NCBI RefSeq assembly: GCF_003052515.2
Contig: NZ_QARE02000021.1
Span: forward strand, 1 to 64,000
From: Pseudomonas sp. RIT409
Lineage (GTDB): Bacteria; Pseudomonadota; Gammaproteobacteria; Pseudomonadales; Pseudomonadaceae
Direction: 5' to 3'
DNA length: 64,000 nucleotides
The notes beneath the pieces are model-generated. The model did not search any database. It was not told where the DNA came from and was given only the letters and a program-made list of their open reading frames with translations. Shown here piece after piece: positions 16,874 through 26,358 of the stretch (within the stretch, counting starts at the first letter, position 1; each line of letters opens with the position of its first letter). The translations under genes and the position numbers were made by a program.

Positions 16874-17992
16874 TCAAGACGTCAGGCTTGAACGGAAACG
16901 TCGCAGCGTCAGGTAGAAAAACATCAGGCCGAGTACTGCAAGCGCCAGCACCTGAGGCCATATCAATATCAAACCGGCATTGCGAAACAAGATCGCGGTG
17001 CTGAGGCTGACAAAGTGGGTAGAGGGCGAAAGTTGCATCATCCATTGCAGCCATAGGGGCATGCTTTCAAGCGGAGTGGAGCCTCCCGAGAGCAACAGCA
17101 TCGGGATGATCACCGGAATCGCCAACAAGCCAAATTGCGGAGTGGAGCGCGCCAATGTCGCGAGGAATATGCCCAGTGAGTTTGTGGCGAACAGGTACAT
17201 GGCGGTGAGGACTAAAAACAGCGTCTTAGAGCCTGTCAGTGGCACATCAAGGGCGAGCCTCACCACACCTTCCAGTGAGGCCCAACTGCAGGCGACCACG
17301 ACGATGGCATTGGCACTGATTTTCGACAGCATGACCTCTCTGGGACTCAGAGGAAGCACGAGCAAATGGTCGAGCGTGCCGTGCTCACGCTCCCGAAGCA
17401 CGGCAGTCCCCGAAAGGATGATCGCCAGTAGGGTGATGTTATTGACGATCTGGATCACGGCCAGAAACCACGCACCTTCAAGATTGGGGTTGAACAGCAC
17501 TCGAGTCGTCAGTTGTATCGGTGGCGGCGACGCTGATTTGCCCTGGCTGCGGTAGTCTTGCAACACCGTTTGCAAAATCCTTGAGAGGTAACCGGCGCCC
17601 ATGAATGCCTGACTCATGGCAGTGGCGTCGACATTGACCTGTATGGCGGGACTGCGACCGGCGTTCAGATCGCGTTGAAAATTCGCCGGTATATCGATGA
17701 TGAAGGTGAAACGGCCGCTGTCCATTGACCGGTCCAACTGATCGTAGGGCAGGAGCACTGCCGTTTGAAACTCGGGAGGCAGCAGCGCCTCTATGATCAA
17801 GCGGGAGAGATGGCTGCGATCCTCATCGACGACCGCCACACTGGCGTTGTGCACACCCATCACCGAGCCTGCGGCCGGCATGTAGATGGCGATCGAGAAG
17901 GCGTAGGTGAGAAACAACAGCAGAACGAGGTCGTAACGCAGACTGGTCAGCTCTTTCATCGTCAACGACAGCACATTGGCAGCTTTGCTCAT
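16874..17992 (-). CDS. ABC-2 type permease subunit
   Basis: A 372-residue ABC-2 permease with one N-terminal membrane segment (about 22-42), a large extracytoplasmic domain (about 45-175, VAVVDEDRSHLSRLII) and five C-terminal segments. EREHGTLDHLLVLPLSP is the conserved cytoplasmic loop. It resembles E. coli YhhJ. The ATG shares one base with the stop of the rbbA-like gene (TGATG), so the export complex consists of this permease, the fused ATPase-permease and a HlyD-type adaptor. Substrate unknown. The N-terminus is fixed by the AGGAG upstream. Confidence 0.9.
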   Translation of the reverse strand: MSKAANVLSLTMKELTSLRYDLVLLLFLTYAFSIAIYMPAAGSVMGVHNASVAVVDEDRSHLSRLIIEALLPPEFQTAVLLPYDQLDRSMDSGRFTFIIDIPANFQRDLNAGRSPAIQVNVDATAMSQAFMGAGYLSRILQTVLQDYRSQGKSASPPPIQLTTRVLFNPNLEGAWFLAVIQIVNNITLLAIILSGTAVLREREHGTLDHLLVLPLSPREVMLSKISANAIVVVACSWASLEGVVRLALDVPLTGSKTLFLVLTAMYLFATNSLGIFLATLARSTPQFGLLAIPVIIPMLLLSGGSTPLESMPLWLQWMMQLSPSTHFVSLSTAILFRNAGLILIWPQVLALAVLGLMFFYLTLRRFRSSLTS

Positions 17993-20718
17993 CAGTGCTC
18001 CTGCTTTTTCAACATCAACAGGCTGACGCCGCTGAAAGTCACAAAGAACCCCAACAGAGCGACACATTCCGGCCACAGATGGCGAAGATCTAAAGCCTTG
18101 GTGAATGTTCCCACCGCGATGTCCAGGAAATAGCCAGCGGGGAACAACGCACCCATCACGGCGGACGCGCCCTGCAACGACGACCTGGGCACGATCAGCC
18201 CGGAAAACTGGATGGTGGGCAGGCTGGTGATGATCATGGTCCCCAGGATGGCGGCGATCTGGGTGCGGGTGAAAGCGGAAATCAGCAGGCCCAGACTGGT
18301 GGTTGCCATCACGTACAAAATGCCGCCCAGCGCGAGGGTCAGCAGGCTTCCCTTGAATGGTACTCCAAACACCCATCGGTTCATGGCCGTGAGCAGGCAC
18401 AGATTGACCAGACTCACTGCTATGTAAGGCAGCTGTTTACCGAAGAGGAACTCCACTCGCGTCAAAGGGGTGGCGAAGAAGTTGGTGATAGACCCCAACT
18501 CCTTTTCTCGGACGATGCCCAGCGCCGTGAGCATGGCCGGAATGAATGCAAGGATCAGCGCCATCACGCCGGGACCTATAGCATTGACGCTGACCACGTC
18601 CTGGTTGTATCGAAAGCGCATCTGGAGCTGGGCGTCGGGCGTCGCAGATGCCGGATGGCTGCTCAATCGCGCCATCTGTTGCAGGTTGGCGGCGTGCACG
18701 GCTTCAACATAGTTACGACTGGTTTCGGCTCGGAACGGCATGCCGCCCTCCAGCCAAGCCGCCACGGCCGGGTGCCGATTGGCGTACAGGTCGCGACCGA
18801 ATCCCGGTGGGATCTCCAGCGCCAGTTCGATTTCCGAACTCTGCAAACGTTGATGCAGCTCCGCAGGATTTCGAATGGACGCATGCTCGGAGAAATAGCG
18901 TGAACCCCTGAATGCTTCCAGATATGCCCGACTTTCCGCTGTCTGGTCCTGATCGAAGGCAGCAAAAGCCAGGTTCTCGACATCCAGTGATATGCCCAGG
19001 CCAAAGATCACCATCATCAAGATGGCGCCCAGCAGGGCAAATGCCAGACGCACCCTGTCACGCAGCAGCTCCCGGCGCTCCTTCCCAGCGACCGCAAGCA
19101 TGCGGCTGATGGGAGCGTAGCGGTGCGTCATAGGGGCATGGCTTACGGGTGCCGCGAAGGAAAAGTCGGCGATAGGTGCCGGGCTTTGCTCTGCCTGAGC
19201 TTGCTCCAGACAATTGATGAAAGCGAGCTCCAGCGTCTGCGATCCATACTGTTCCTGCAACTGCGCGCAGGTGCCACAAGCCAAGACTTTTCCGGCATGC
19301 ATGAAGGAAATACGATCACACCGCTGCGCTTCATTCATGAAGTGGGTTGAGAGGAAAATCGTCACCCCCTGATGGCGGGACAATTCGGTCAGCGCCTGCC
19401 AGAAAGTATCCCGTGCCGCCGGGTCCACGCCGGAGGTTGGCTCATCAAGGATCAGCACCTCGGGCTCATGCAGGATCGCGACGGCCAGCGACAGTCGTTG
19501 GCGAATCCCCAGCGGCAAGGAGCCGGAGGGTTGGTCAGCGATGTCGGTCAGATCGAAGCGGTCAAGCAGGCGAGTAATGCGCTGTTCTCGCTCGTCTGCA
19601 GGTACATCGTAAAGCCTGGCATGCAGGGCCAGGTTCTGGCGCGCCGTTAGCTCACCGTAAAGCGAGAAGCTTTGGGTCATGAAGCCAATGCGCTGGCGGG
19701 TGTGCAGGTCGCTGGCGTCCACGGGTTTGCCCAGCAACGTTGCCGTTCCGGTTGTCGCGGGGATCAGGCCCGTAAGCACCTTCATGGTCGACGTCTTGCC
19801 GCAGCCGTTGGAGCCAAGAAATCCGAATATCTCGCCTTTGCCGATAGAGAAGCTGACGTTGTCGACTGCGGTGAAATCGCCGAAGCGTAAGGTCAGCGCA
19901 CGGGCTTCGATGGCAATTATGTGTTTGTCCGACTGCTGGCTTTCGAGCACTTGGGGTGCTGGGGCAATCCTTGGCGTGCGGCCCTGAAAGTGAGTGAACG
20001 CATGGTCCAGCTTGCCACTGGGGGTGCTCGCAGCCAGCGCCGCGCGACTTCCTGCCGCGATCAACCGGCCCTGATCGAGCATCAGGCAGTGCTCGAACTG
20101 CTCCGCTTCTTCCATGTAGGCGGTGGCCACCAGAATGGTCAAATGCGGCCGTTGCAGACGCACCTGCTCGATCAGTTCCCAAAAGTGTCGTCGGGAAAGA
20201 GGATCGACGCCGGTGGTTGGCTCATCCAGTATCAACAGTTCAGGGTCATGAATGAGGGCGCAACACAACCCCAGTTTCTGTTTCATGCCACCCGACAATT
20301 TTCCCGCGCGTCGATCTTGGAATCGCAGCAGATCGGTCGCAAGCAGGAGCGTCTGCACGCGCTCGTGGATCTGGTCGGAACTCAGGCTGAAAAGCGCGGC
20401 GAAATAACGCACGTTCTCCTCAACGCTAAGGTCGGGGTAGAGGTTATTGCCCAATCCCTGCGGCATAAACGCAATCCGCGTGTACAGGGTACTGCGATGG
20501 GCACGGTCATTGATCTCACCGCCGAGCACTGAAAGCTGCCCGGTTTGTAGCGATCTCACACCCGCGATCAGCGCAAGCAGCGTCGACTTTCCAGCCCCGT
20601 CGGGTCCAATCAGGCCACAGCGAGTGCCGACTGGAAGCTCAAGGTTGACGGCGGTCAATGCGGGAACGGAGCCGTAACAATGGCTCAGACCTTGAATAGA
20701 CAGTGATGGGCCGGTCAT
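17992..20718 (-). CDS. rbbA: RbbA-like fusion: two ABC ATPase domains plus ABC-2 permease
   Basis: A 908-residue fusion. Domain 1 (about 5-235) has Walker A GPDGAGKST, signature LSGGMKQK and Walker B LLILDEPTTGVDP. Domain 2 (about 275-505) has Walker A GSNGCGKTS, an altered signature PLGIRQRLS and Walker B VLILDEPTSGVDP. The last 380 residues are an ABC-2 permease with KELGSITNFFATPLTR. The layout matches E. coli RbbA/YhiH, described both as a ribosome-associated ATPase and as a transporter. I chose the ATG that overlaps the adaptor stop by 4 bp; a GTG six codons earlier is possible. Confidence 0.9.
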   Translation of the reverse strand: MTGPSLSIQGLSHCYGSVPALTAVNLELPVGTRCGLIGPDGAGKSTLLALIAGVRSLQTGQLSVLGGEINDRAHRSTLYTRIAFMPQGLGNNLYPDLSVEENVRYFAALFSLSSDQIHERVQTLLLATDLLRFQDRRAGKLSGGMKQKLGLCCALIHDPELLILDEPTTGVDPLSRRHFWELIEQVRLQRPHLTILVATAYMEEAEQFEHCLMLDQGRLIAAGSRAALAASTPSGKLDHAFTHFQGRTPRIAPAPQVLESQQSDKHIIAIEARALTLRFGDFTAVDNVSFSIGKGEIFGFLGSNGCGKTSTMKVLTGLIPATTGTATLLGKPVDASDLHTRQRIGFMTQSFSLYGELTARQNLALHARLYDVPADEREQRITRLLDRFDLTDIADQPSGSLPLGIRQRLSLAVAILHEPEVLILDEPTSGVDPAARDTFWQALTELSRHQGVTIFLSTHFMNEAQRCDRISFMHAGKVLACGTCAQLQEQYGSQTLELAFINCLEQAQAEQSPAPIADFSFAAPVSHAPMTHRYAPISRMLAVAGKERRELLRDRVRLAFALLGAILMMVIFGLGISLDVENLAFAAFDQDQTAESRAYLEAFRGSRYFSEHASIRNPAELHQRLQSSEIELALEIPPGFGRDLYANRHPAVAAWLEGGMPFRAETSRNYVEAVHAANLQQMARLSSHPASATPDAQLQMRFRYNQDVVSVNAIGPGVMALILAFIPAMLTALGIVREKELGSITNFFATPLTRVEFLFGKQLPYIAVSLVNLCLLTAMNRWVFGVPFKGSLLTLALGGILYVMATTSLGLLISAFTRTQIAAILGTMIITSLPTIQFSGLIVPRSSLQGASAVMGALFPAGYFLDIAVGTFTKALDLRHLWPECVALLGFFVTFSGVSLLMLKKQEH

Positions 20719-21680
20719 GGCAGCACACTCGGCCACGGGACCGGGCGCGTCCTGACATAGCCTGTCCCTGGCATGCCAGGTTTGGCCTGTGGTGTCCGGG
20801 CAGGATCGATCAAGTTCACCTTCACCCGAAAGACCAGCTTCTGACGCTCATCCCGTGTTTCCACCTCTTTGGGCGTGAATTGGGCCTTGTCTTCCACGAA
20901 GCTGATACGGGCGGGCAGGGGCGTGTCGGCAAGCGAGTCGAGCACGATCCGCGCTTCGTCCCCCAGGGTCAGCTTGCCCACGGTTGCCGTCGGCAAATAG
21001 AGGTTCATGTATTGATCCTCGGTATTGATCATGACGAGCACCTGGCTCCCCGCAGCCACCACTTCGCCCGGCTCGGCCACCCGTAGTTGGATGACACCAT
21101 CCACCGGTGCGCGCAGGCTGTCATCGTCGATCTCGCTTTGAAGGCTCGCGACCTGCGCCAAGGCTGCTCCGATAGTGGCCTGGAGCGCTTCGACTTGAGC
21201 TCTGGCAGCGCGCACTGCTGATGTCGCGGTGTCCAGGCGCGACGTCTGCTGATCAAGGGCCTGGGCGCTGTAGTAGCCGCGTTCGTACAGTTGGCGGCCG
21301 CGTCTGAGCTCCTGCCGAGCAAGCAACTGTTCGCTCTGACGCAATTGCAGCGTGGCCTGCGCTGCAGCCACGTTTTGCCGGGCGCCAGCCACGCCAGCTT
21401 CGGCTTGCCTCAACTGTGCATCGAGCGTGCGGGTGTCCATGCGAGCCAGCAGTTGCCCAGCCGTGACCTGATCGCCCTCGTGCACCAGCACCTGCGCCAG
21501 ACGTCCCGCGGTCTTGCTGGCGATCTGTACTTCGGTCGCTTCCAGTCGGCCGTTGGACATATCGAAGTCCGGCGACAGTCGAGGCTTGCGCAGTTGCCAG
21601 TAACCGAAGACACCGCCGCCCAGTGTCAGAACCAAAATTGCGACTGCCCAGGTGATCCATTTTCGATGCTGTGCTGGCAT
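20715..21680 (-). CDS. HlyD-family periplasmic adaptor (YhiI-like)
   Basis: A 321-residue adaptor with an N-terminal membrane anchor (about 10-28), a biotinyl-lipoyl half motif (VQIASKTAGRLAQVLVHEGDQV), a long alpha-helical hairpin (about 85-180) and the second lipoyl half (LRAPVDGVIQLRVAEPGEVV). It links the ABC exporter to an outer-membrane channel. First gene of a three-gene minus-strand operon with overlapping stops and starts. The perfect Anr box at 21731-21744 is centred 57 bp before its ATG, a spacing seen at other promoters in the window. Confidence 0.92.
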   Translation of the reverse strand: MPAQHRKWITWAVAILVLTLGGGVFGYWQLRKPRLSPDFDMSNGRLEATEVQIASKTAGRLAQVLVHEGDQVTAGQLLARMDTRTLDAQLRQAEAGVAGARQNVAAAQATLQLRQSEQLLARQELRRGRQLYERGYYSAQALDQQTSRLDTATSAVRAARAQVEALQATIGAALAQVASLQSEIDDDSLRAPVDGVIQLRVAEPGEVVAAGSQVLVMINTEDQYMNLYLPTATVGKLTLGDEARIVLDSLADTPLPARISFVEDKAQFTPKEVETRDERQKLVFRVKVNLIDPARTPQAKPGMPGTGYVRTRPVPWPSVLP

Positions 21681-21730
21681 AAAGCGTCCCCTTGTGTGAG
21701 GGGAGTCTGGACCTGTCGAGACCCCGGAGT

Positions 21731-21744
21731 TTGATCCTTATCAA
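21731..21744. promoter_or_regulatory. Perfect FNR/Anr box (exporter operon / usp1)
   Basis: TTGATCCTTATCAA, extended to an 18-bp palindrome (21729-21746). Its centre is 57 bp from the adaptor start (minus strand) and 156 bp from usp1 (plus strand); the closer fit is the exporter operon. Confidence 0.85.
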
Positions 21745-21795
21745 ACACACAGCCTTTTGACACCCACGTCTTGGTCACGCATCGGCAGAGCGATT

Positions 21796-21809
21796 CTGAT
21801 CTACATCAA
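21796..21809. promoter_or_regulatory. FNR/Anr-like box upstream of usp1
   Basis: CTGATCTACATCAA matches nine of ten consensus positions (C for T at position 1). Its centre is 91 bp before usp1, the same distance as the box before the close paralogue at 50416. Confidence 0.75.
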
Positions 21810-21893
21810 ACCCGGCTGCCCCCGGTGCCGGACAATGGCAGCACATCCGCATCGGTTGAACCGCTGCGACCCGATAAACAATGGAGGTGTGAG

Positions 21894-22802
21894 ATGGCCG
21901 ACATCGAGCGTTTGTTGCTTATTGCCCCACCACTGATGCAGCGTACCCCCGCGTTCGACCGAGCTGCAGCGCTGGCCAAGGTCAAATCCGCAGCGTTGCA
22001 TATCGTTGCGTTCGATTATGTGGAGGGCATTGCATCCGCGGGCCTGGTCAACGAGACCGCGATAAAGGAGGTGCGTGAAGGTTATCTGCATAGCCACCGA
22101 CAGTGGTTGGATGAGCAGGCCAAGGGTATCCACCACATGGGTGTTCAGATCACCACGGAGGTGATGTGGGTCAAGCGCCCTCAGGAGGAAATCCTGACCC
22201 ATGTGCGTGACATGAAGCCAGCGATGGTGATCAAGGATCTTCAGCATGAGTCCTGGCTGACACGGGCGCTTTTCACCACGCTGGACATGCGCCTGCTATA
22301 CGACTGTGAGGCCCCATTGCATCTGGTAGCCAAGGTGCAACATGGCATTCCGCGCAAAATTGTGGCGGCTGTAGACCCGTTCCGGTTGGATGATCAGTTC
22401 GAGCGGCTTAACGACCGGATTATCAGGATGGCCGAGCAACTGGCTTCGCAATGCGACGCGCAACTGGACCTGTTGTACGCCTACGATTTGTCCTACATCT
22501 ACGCGCTGGACGGCGGATTCGGGTATCAGCCGTCGGTCATGGACGAGCTGTACGACAACGAAATGCAGGTATTTCATCGGTTGGCAGACCGCTTCGGGGT
22601 TCCGGCAGACCGCAGGCACATGATCACGGGAAACCCTGCTCGGGTCATTGAGTCGTTTATGACCGATAACGCTGTGGATGTGGTGGTGCTCGGTACGGTT
22701 CACCGTGATGCCATGAACAAACTGCTGGGCAGCACGACCGAGCAACTGGCGAATCACTTGCCCAGCAGCCTGCTGACCATCAATCCGCGCAGCGCCGAAT
22801 GA
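21894..22802 (+). CDS. UspE-like tandem universal stress protein 1
   Basis: A 302-residue protein of two Usp folds in tandem, like E. coli UspE. The N-terminal half has a degenerate nucleotide loop (VIKDLQHESWLTRALFTTLD). The C-terminal half keeps VVVLGTVHRD and LGSTTEQLANHLP, close to the G-2x-G-9x-G(S/T) ATP motif but with His for the second Gly. I placed the start at MADIERLLLIAPP because GGAGGTG precedes it. It is the closest relative of the protein at 50416. A glucan phosphorylase follows 73 bp downstream, probably in the same transcript. The role is inferred as a cytosolic stress or energy-state sensor. Confidence 0.9.
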   Translation: MADIERLLLIAPPLMQRTPAFDRAAALAKVKSAALHIVAFDYVEGIASAGLVNETAIKEVREGYLHSHRQWLDEQAKGIHHMGVQITTEVMWVKRPQEEILTHVRDMKPAMVIKDLQHESWLTRALFTTLDMRLLYDCEAPLHLVAKVQHGIPRKIVAAVDPFRLDDQFERLNDRIIRMAEQLASQCDAQLDLLYAYDLSYIYALDGGFGYQPSVMDELYDNEMQVFHRLADRFGVPADRRHMITGNPARVIESFMTDNAVDVVVLGTVHRDAMNKLLGSTTEQLANHLPSSLLTINPRSAE

Positions 22803-22817
22803 TCCGGCTGGAGATCA

Positions 22818-22845
22818 GCAGACAGACGTGTGAGCGCCTGTCTGC
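22818..22845 (+). other. Stem-loop between usp1 and glucan phosphorylase
   Basis: A perfect 8-bp stem GCAGACAG / CTGTCTGC with a 12-nt loop lies 15 bp after the usp1 stop. No T-run follows, so it is more likely a processing or stability element than a full terminator. Confidence 0.4.
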
Positions 22846-22875
22846 AAAGCGTCGGCGCAATCCTGGTATCGACCC

Positions 22876-25413
22876 ATGAGCCACTCATCAGGAGGCGAGC
22901 GTGCATCCAACGACGGATGTAACGACCGCTACGATGCCTTGCGGCGTCTGGCATTTGATCTGGGCATTCGCTGGTCAGGGGCGAACGAAGACATCTGGAT
23001 GCGCTTGAATCCTGACGTGTGGCAGATGACCCATAACCCGTGTCTGGTCCTGAACGCTGTATCTCGGGAAAAAATTGACGAACATTTGGCTGACGACACG
23101 TTCGCTGTCCAACTGCAACGCATCATCGATCAGCATCAGAAACATTTGGCGGCACCCACATGGTTCACGACGCTGCCCGATGCTTCAGCGATTGGCCAAA
23201 TCGCCTATTTCTCTATGGAATACATGCTCAGTGAGTCATTGCCGCTTTACTCTGGCGGATTGGGTAACGTGGCAGGCGATCAGCTCAAGGCGGCCAGTGA
23301 CCTCGGTGTCCCCGTGATTGCGGTCGGCATGCTGTGGCAGCATGGCTATTTCCGTCAGGAGATCGACAGCGCAGGTCGTCAGCACGCGTTGTTTCCTGTC
23401 AATGACACTGCGCAGATGCCAATCGAGCCGCTGCTGCGACCGGATGGCAGTCTGTTGAGACTAGCGATCGATCTGCCGGGGCTGACCGTCTGGCTTCGGG
23501 GCTGGCAGGTGCGAATCGGGCGCAGCCGGTTATTGCTGCTCGACAGCAACGACCCGATTAACCCTGTGCCCGTGCGCTTAATCACTGAACAACTGTACGG
23601 CGGCGACGCTGAAATGCGTCTGCGCCAGGAAATCGTCCTCGGCATCGGAGGCTGGCGGCTGCTGGAAGCCGCCGGCCATCATCCCCGCATATGCCACCTC
23701 AATGACGGCCACGCCGCATTCGTGGCCCTAGAGCGGGCTCGCAATTACATGTGCGTACATTCGGTCGATTTTCAGGTGGCGCTGACTGCCACGCGTGCCG
23801 GAAACCTATTCACGACGCACACGCCGGTCAGCGAGGGGTTTGACTGTTTCGAGCCCGCCCTGATCGGCAAATATCTACGGCGCTACATCGAGCAAGAGCT
23901 TGAGCAGCCGTTGCAGAACATCATTTCGATGGGGCAGGCGCCCGGTGGCGCCCCGGATTCTGCCTTCAACACGGCCTGGTTCGCTCTGCGCTGTTCAGGG
24001 GCGGTGAATGCAGTCAGTCAACTGCACGCTCAGACCAGTCGCCGCTTGTTCCAGCCACTGTTCCCAAGGGTGCCCACCGATGAGGTGCCTATAGGGCATA
24101 TCGTCAACGGAATTCATATTCCGACCTGGATGTCGACTGACGTTCAAGAGCGCTGGCAATCCACCCGCGGGGAGCAACACCCTTGGTCGGTCTCGATACC
24201 TGCGGATATCGGGCGGCTCTTGGGTGAAGTTGACGATGGACTGCTCTGGCAGTTGCGTCAGCAGGCGCGAGCAGTATTGGTTGCATTCGTCCGTCAACAA
24301 TTGGCCAGAAGCGAAGCTGTCCGTGGAGAGTCTCTGTCAGTGATCGAGTGTGCCGGTGCCGGACTTCATCCCGAGGTGTTGACGCTAGGCTTTGCACGAC
24401 GGTTTGCCCCTTATAAGCGGCCCAATCTCTTGCTCGCAGATCCTGATCGGCTGCTGCGTCTACTCAATCATCCTGCACGGCCGGTGCAATTGCTCATCGC
24501 TGGCAAGGCTCACCCTGCCAATCAGGTCGGGCAGGAGATGATTCGGCAGTGGCATCAATTCATTCGCAGGCCTGAAGCCCGAGGACGTGTCGCGTTCATC
24601 GAAGACTACGACATGCGTATCGCCCGACATCTGGTTCAGGGAGTGGATGTTTGGATCAACACGCCGCGACGGCCATGGGAAGCCTGTGGCACGAGCGGAA
24701 TGAAGGTTCTGGCCAACGGCGGGCTGAATCTCTCCCAGCTCGACGGTTGGTGGGCTCAGGCTTATGCCGCCGATCTGGGGTGGGCCTTGGGAGACGCGCA
24801 AGAGCACAGTGCTGAGCATGACACTGCCGACGCCGAGCAGCTTTATCTGCTGCTTGAAAAGCAAGTGATACCCGCCTTCTATGATCGTGGCGGCGATGGT
24901 CGTCCCGCGGGCTGGATAAAACGAATGCGCGCCAGTATGGGGACCCTTGTCGCTCAGTATTCCGCCGACCGGACCGTACGCGAATACGTGGAGCACTATT
25001 ACGCACCGATGGCGCGGGCTTACGTTGCACGTTCCGGGCACGACAGTGCGCTGGCGAGGAATCTGGTCGCCAGATATGCCGATCTGGTGAAGCATTGGCC
25101 CGGTCTGAGCATCGATGATCCGGTGTTCGCGCAGGGTGAGGCCGGTTATGACATTCGAGTGATGGTGAAGCTCGGAGGAGTGGATGCTTCGCTGATCCAG
25201 GTACAGGTCTATCGATCCGCGCAGTCCTCCGAGCCTTGGAAAACCTGGAATCTGACGCCGGTTGCAGGTCCCGGCTCGGCCTCGGCTGTGTGCTATACAG
25301 GGGCGATTGCTGAAGCTTATCCCGTCGACTTCTATACCGTGCGGATCGTCCTCAAGTGTGAGGCGGAAATGGACGCGTGCGTGGCGGCGCCGTGGATCCT
25401 GTGGCAAAAGTAA
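22876..25413 (+). CDS. glgP: Alpha-glucan (glycogen) phosphorylase
   Basis: An 845-residue phosphorylase of the alpha-glucan type (TIGR02094-like), which splits glycogen or maltodextrin with phosphate to glucose-1-phosphate. Conserved parts are AYFSMEYMLSESLPLYSGGLG (about 111-131), GFARRFAPYKRPNLL and the PLP-lysine motif EACGTSGMKVLANGG. It is longer than minimal family members; the C-terminal 100 residues form a beta-rich appendix (from about 745). It follows the first stress protein by 73 bp, so the same Anr-like promoter may drive it. It could supply sugar phosphate to the phosphoketolase encoded further right. Confidence 0.9.
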   Translation: MSHSSGGERASNDGCNDRYDALRRLAFDLGIRWSGANEDIWMRLNPDVWQMTHNPCLVLNAVSREKIDEHLADDTFAVQLQRIIDQHQKHLAAPTWFTTLPDASAIGQIAYFSMEYMLSESLPLYSGGLGNVAGDQLKAASDLGVPVIAVGMLWQHGYFRQEIDSAGRQHALFPVNDTAQMPIEPLLRPDGSLLRLAIDLPGLTVWLRGWQVRIGRSRLLLLDSNDPINPVPVRLITEQLYGGDAEMRLRQEIVLGIGGWRLLEAAGHHPRICHLNDGHAAFVALERARNYMCVHSVDFQVALTATRAGNLFTTHTPVSEGFDCFEPALIGKYLRRYIEQELEQPLQNIISMGQAPGGAPDSAFNTAWFALRCSGAVNAVSQLHAQTSRRLFQPLFPRVPTDEVPIGHIVNGIHIPTWMSTDVQERWQSTRGEQHPWSVSIPADIGRLLGEVDDGLLWQLRQQARAVLVAFVRQQLARSEAVRGESLSVIECAGAGLHPEVLTLGFARRFAPYKRPNLLLADPDRLLRLLNHPARPVQLLIAGKAHPANQVGQEMIRQWHQFIRRPEARGRVAFIEDYDMRIARHLVQGVDVWINTPRRPWEACGTSGMKVLANGGLNLSQLDGWWAQAYAADLGWALGDAQEHSAEHDTADAEQLYLLLEKQVIPAFYDRGGDGRPAGWIKRMRASMGTLVAQYSADRTVREYVEHYYAPMARAYVARSGHDSALARNLVARYADLVKHWPGLSIDDPVFAQGEAGYDIRVMVKLGGVDASLIQVQVYRSAQSSEPWKTWNLTPVAGPGSASAVCYTGAIAEAYPVDFYTVRIVLKCEAEMDACVAAPWILWQK

Positions 25414-25452
25414 GCCCGGTGGCGGCCTGCCACCGGCCGAGGGGTAGACAGT

Positions 25453-26100
25453 TCAGGCGATCAATATGTAGTTCTCTACGTGGGTTACTCCGGGGATGGA
25501 CCAAGCGGCATTTTCTGCTGCTTTTCGCTCTAGCCACTGGTGCACGTGACCTTCCAGTTTTACGGTCTTGCCTTCGACCGTCACGCGCAGTTTTCTGCTG
25601 TCCAGCGCCGCATTGCGCGCGAACGCTGCCTCTATACGCTCTTTGATGTTTTCGGGCGTTTCTTTGGGCTTGAGTATCAGCATGTTGTTGATTCCGACCA
25701 CCCCCGCCAGCTTGCGTACAGCGCTTTGCGCGGCTTCTTTCTGATATTGCCAGTCGACTTCACCTTCGAGGGTGACCCAACCATTCTGAACCTTGATCTG
25801 CAAGCGCTCGTCGGGGATTGCACTGTTCCAGCGGATCACATCCAGGCATCGGCCAGCGATTGCTTCATCGCTGATATCAAGGTCTTCGTTGGAGACGACC
25901 TTGATCTCCTCCGCCACGGCTTTCACCCCCTTGACGCTTTTGACCGCGCGTTCTGCAGCGAACTTCTGGGCGTAGGTCCTGACGTGTCCGGTCAGGCTCA
26001 CCACCCCGTTTTCGATGGCAACGCCGATGGCGGCTGCATCGATATTGGGCTGAAATTCAAGCTCATCCAGGATCATCCGCCGCAATTCGAGATCGCTCAT
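25453..26100 (-). CDS. Triple-BON-domain protein 1
   Basis: A 215-residue protein with three BON domains and no signal peptide. Each has the core GxVxLxGxV (VVSLTGHVRTYAQK, WVTLEGEVDWQYQ, TVKLEGHVHQWLERK). BON domains bind lipids or membranes and occur in OsmY and Kbp. The protein is one of three paralogues in the window, all exactly 215 residues. GAGGAGGCAAT precedes the ATG. An Anr-like site with a TTTT spacer (26187-26200) is centred 93 bp upstream, matching the layout of the other two. Convergent with the phosphorylase gene, 39 bp apart. Confidence 0.9.
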   Translation of the reverse strand: MSDLELRRMILDELEFQPNIDAAAIGVAIENGVVSLTGHVRTYAQKFAAERAVKSVKGVKAVAEEIKVVSNEDLDISDEAIAGRCLDVIRWNSAIPDERLQIKVQNGWVTLEGEVDWQYQKEAAQSAVRKLAGVVGINNMLILKPKETPENIKERIEAAFARNAALDSRKLRVTVEGKTVKLEGHVHQWLERKAAENAAWSIPGVTHVENYILIA

Positions 26101-26186
26101 ATTGCCTCCTCATGAAATGACTGGACTCAACGCGTGAGCCCGGTGCCGAACTGTGGGTATTAACCCTCTTGTCGAAGAGGCAGACA

Positions 26187-26200
26187 TTGAGTTTTGTCAG
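26187..26200. promoter_or_regulatory. Weak FNR/Anr-like box upstream of bon1
   Basis: TTGAGTTTTGTCAG matches seven of ten consensus positions. I keep it because the same TTGAG half-site and TTTT spacer occur at nearly the same distance (87-93 bp) before the other two BON paralogues. Confidence 0.5.
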
Positions 26201-26358
26201 ACTTGCTGATGGACGCGCAATCCGCACCGGCCTCCATGGGTTTTCTGATATTCGTCAATAATGCCTCGACGCTTTCCTCGCAGTCTGAATCTGACGCATC
26301 CGCGTGTGACCCGCATGGCGCGGCGGACGGTGACAGTGACCCGACAGAGGACAGTGCG

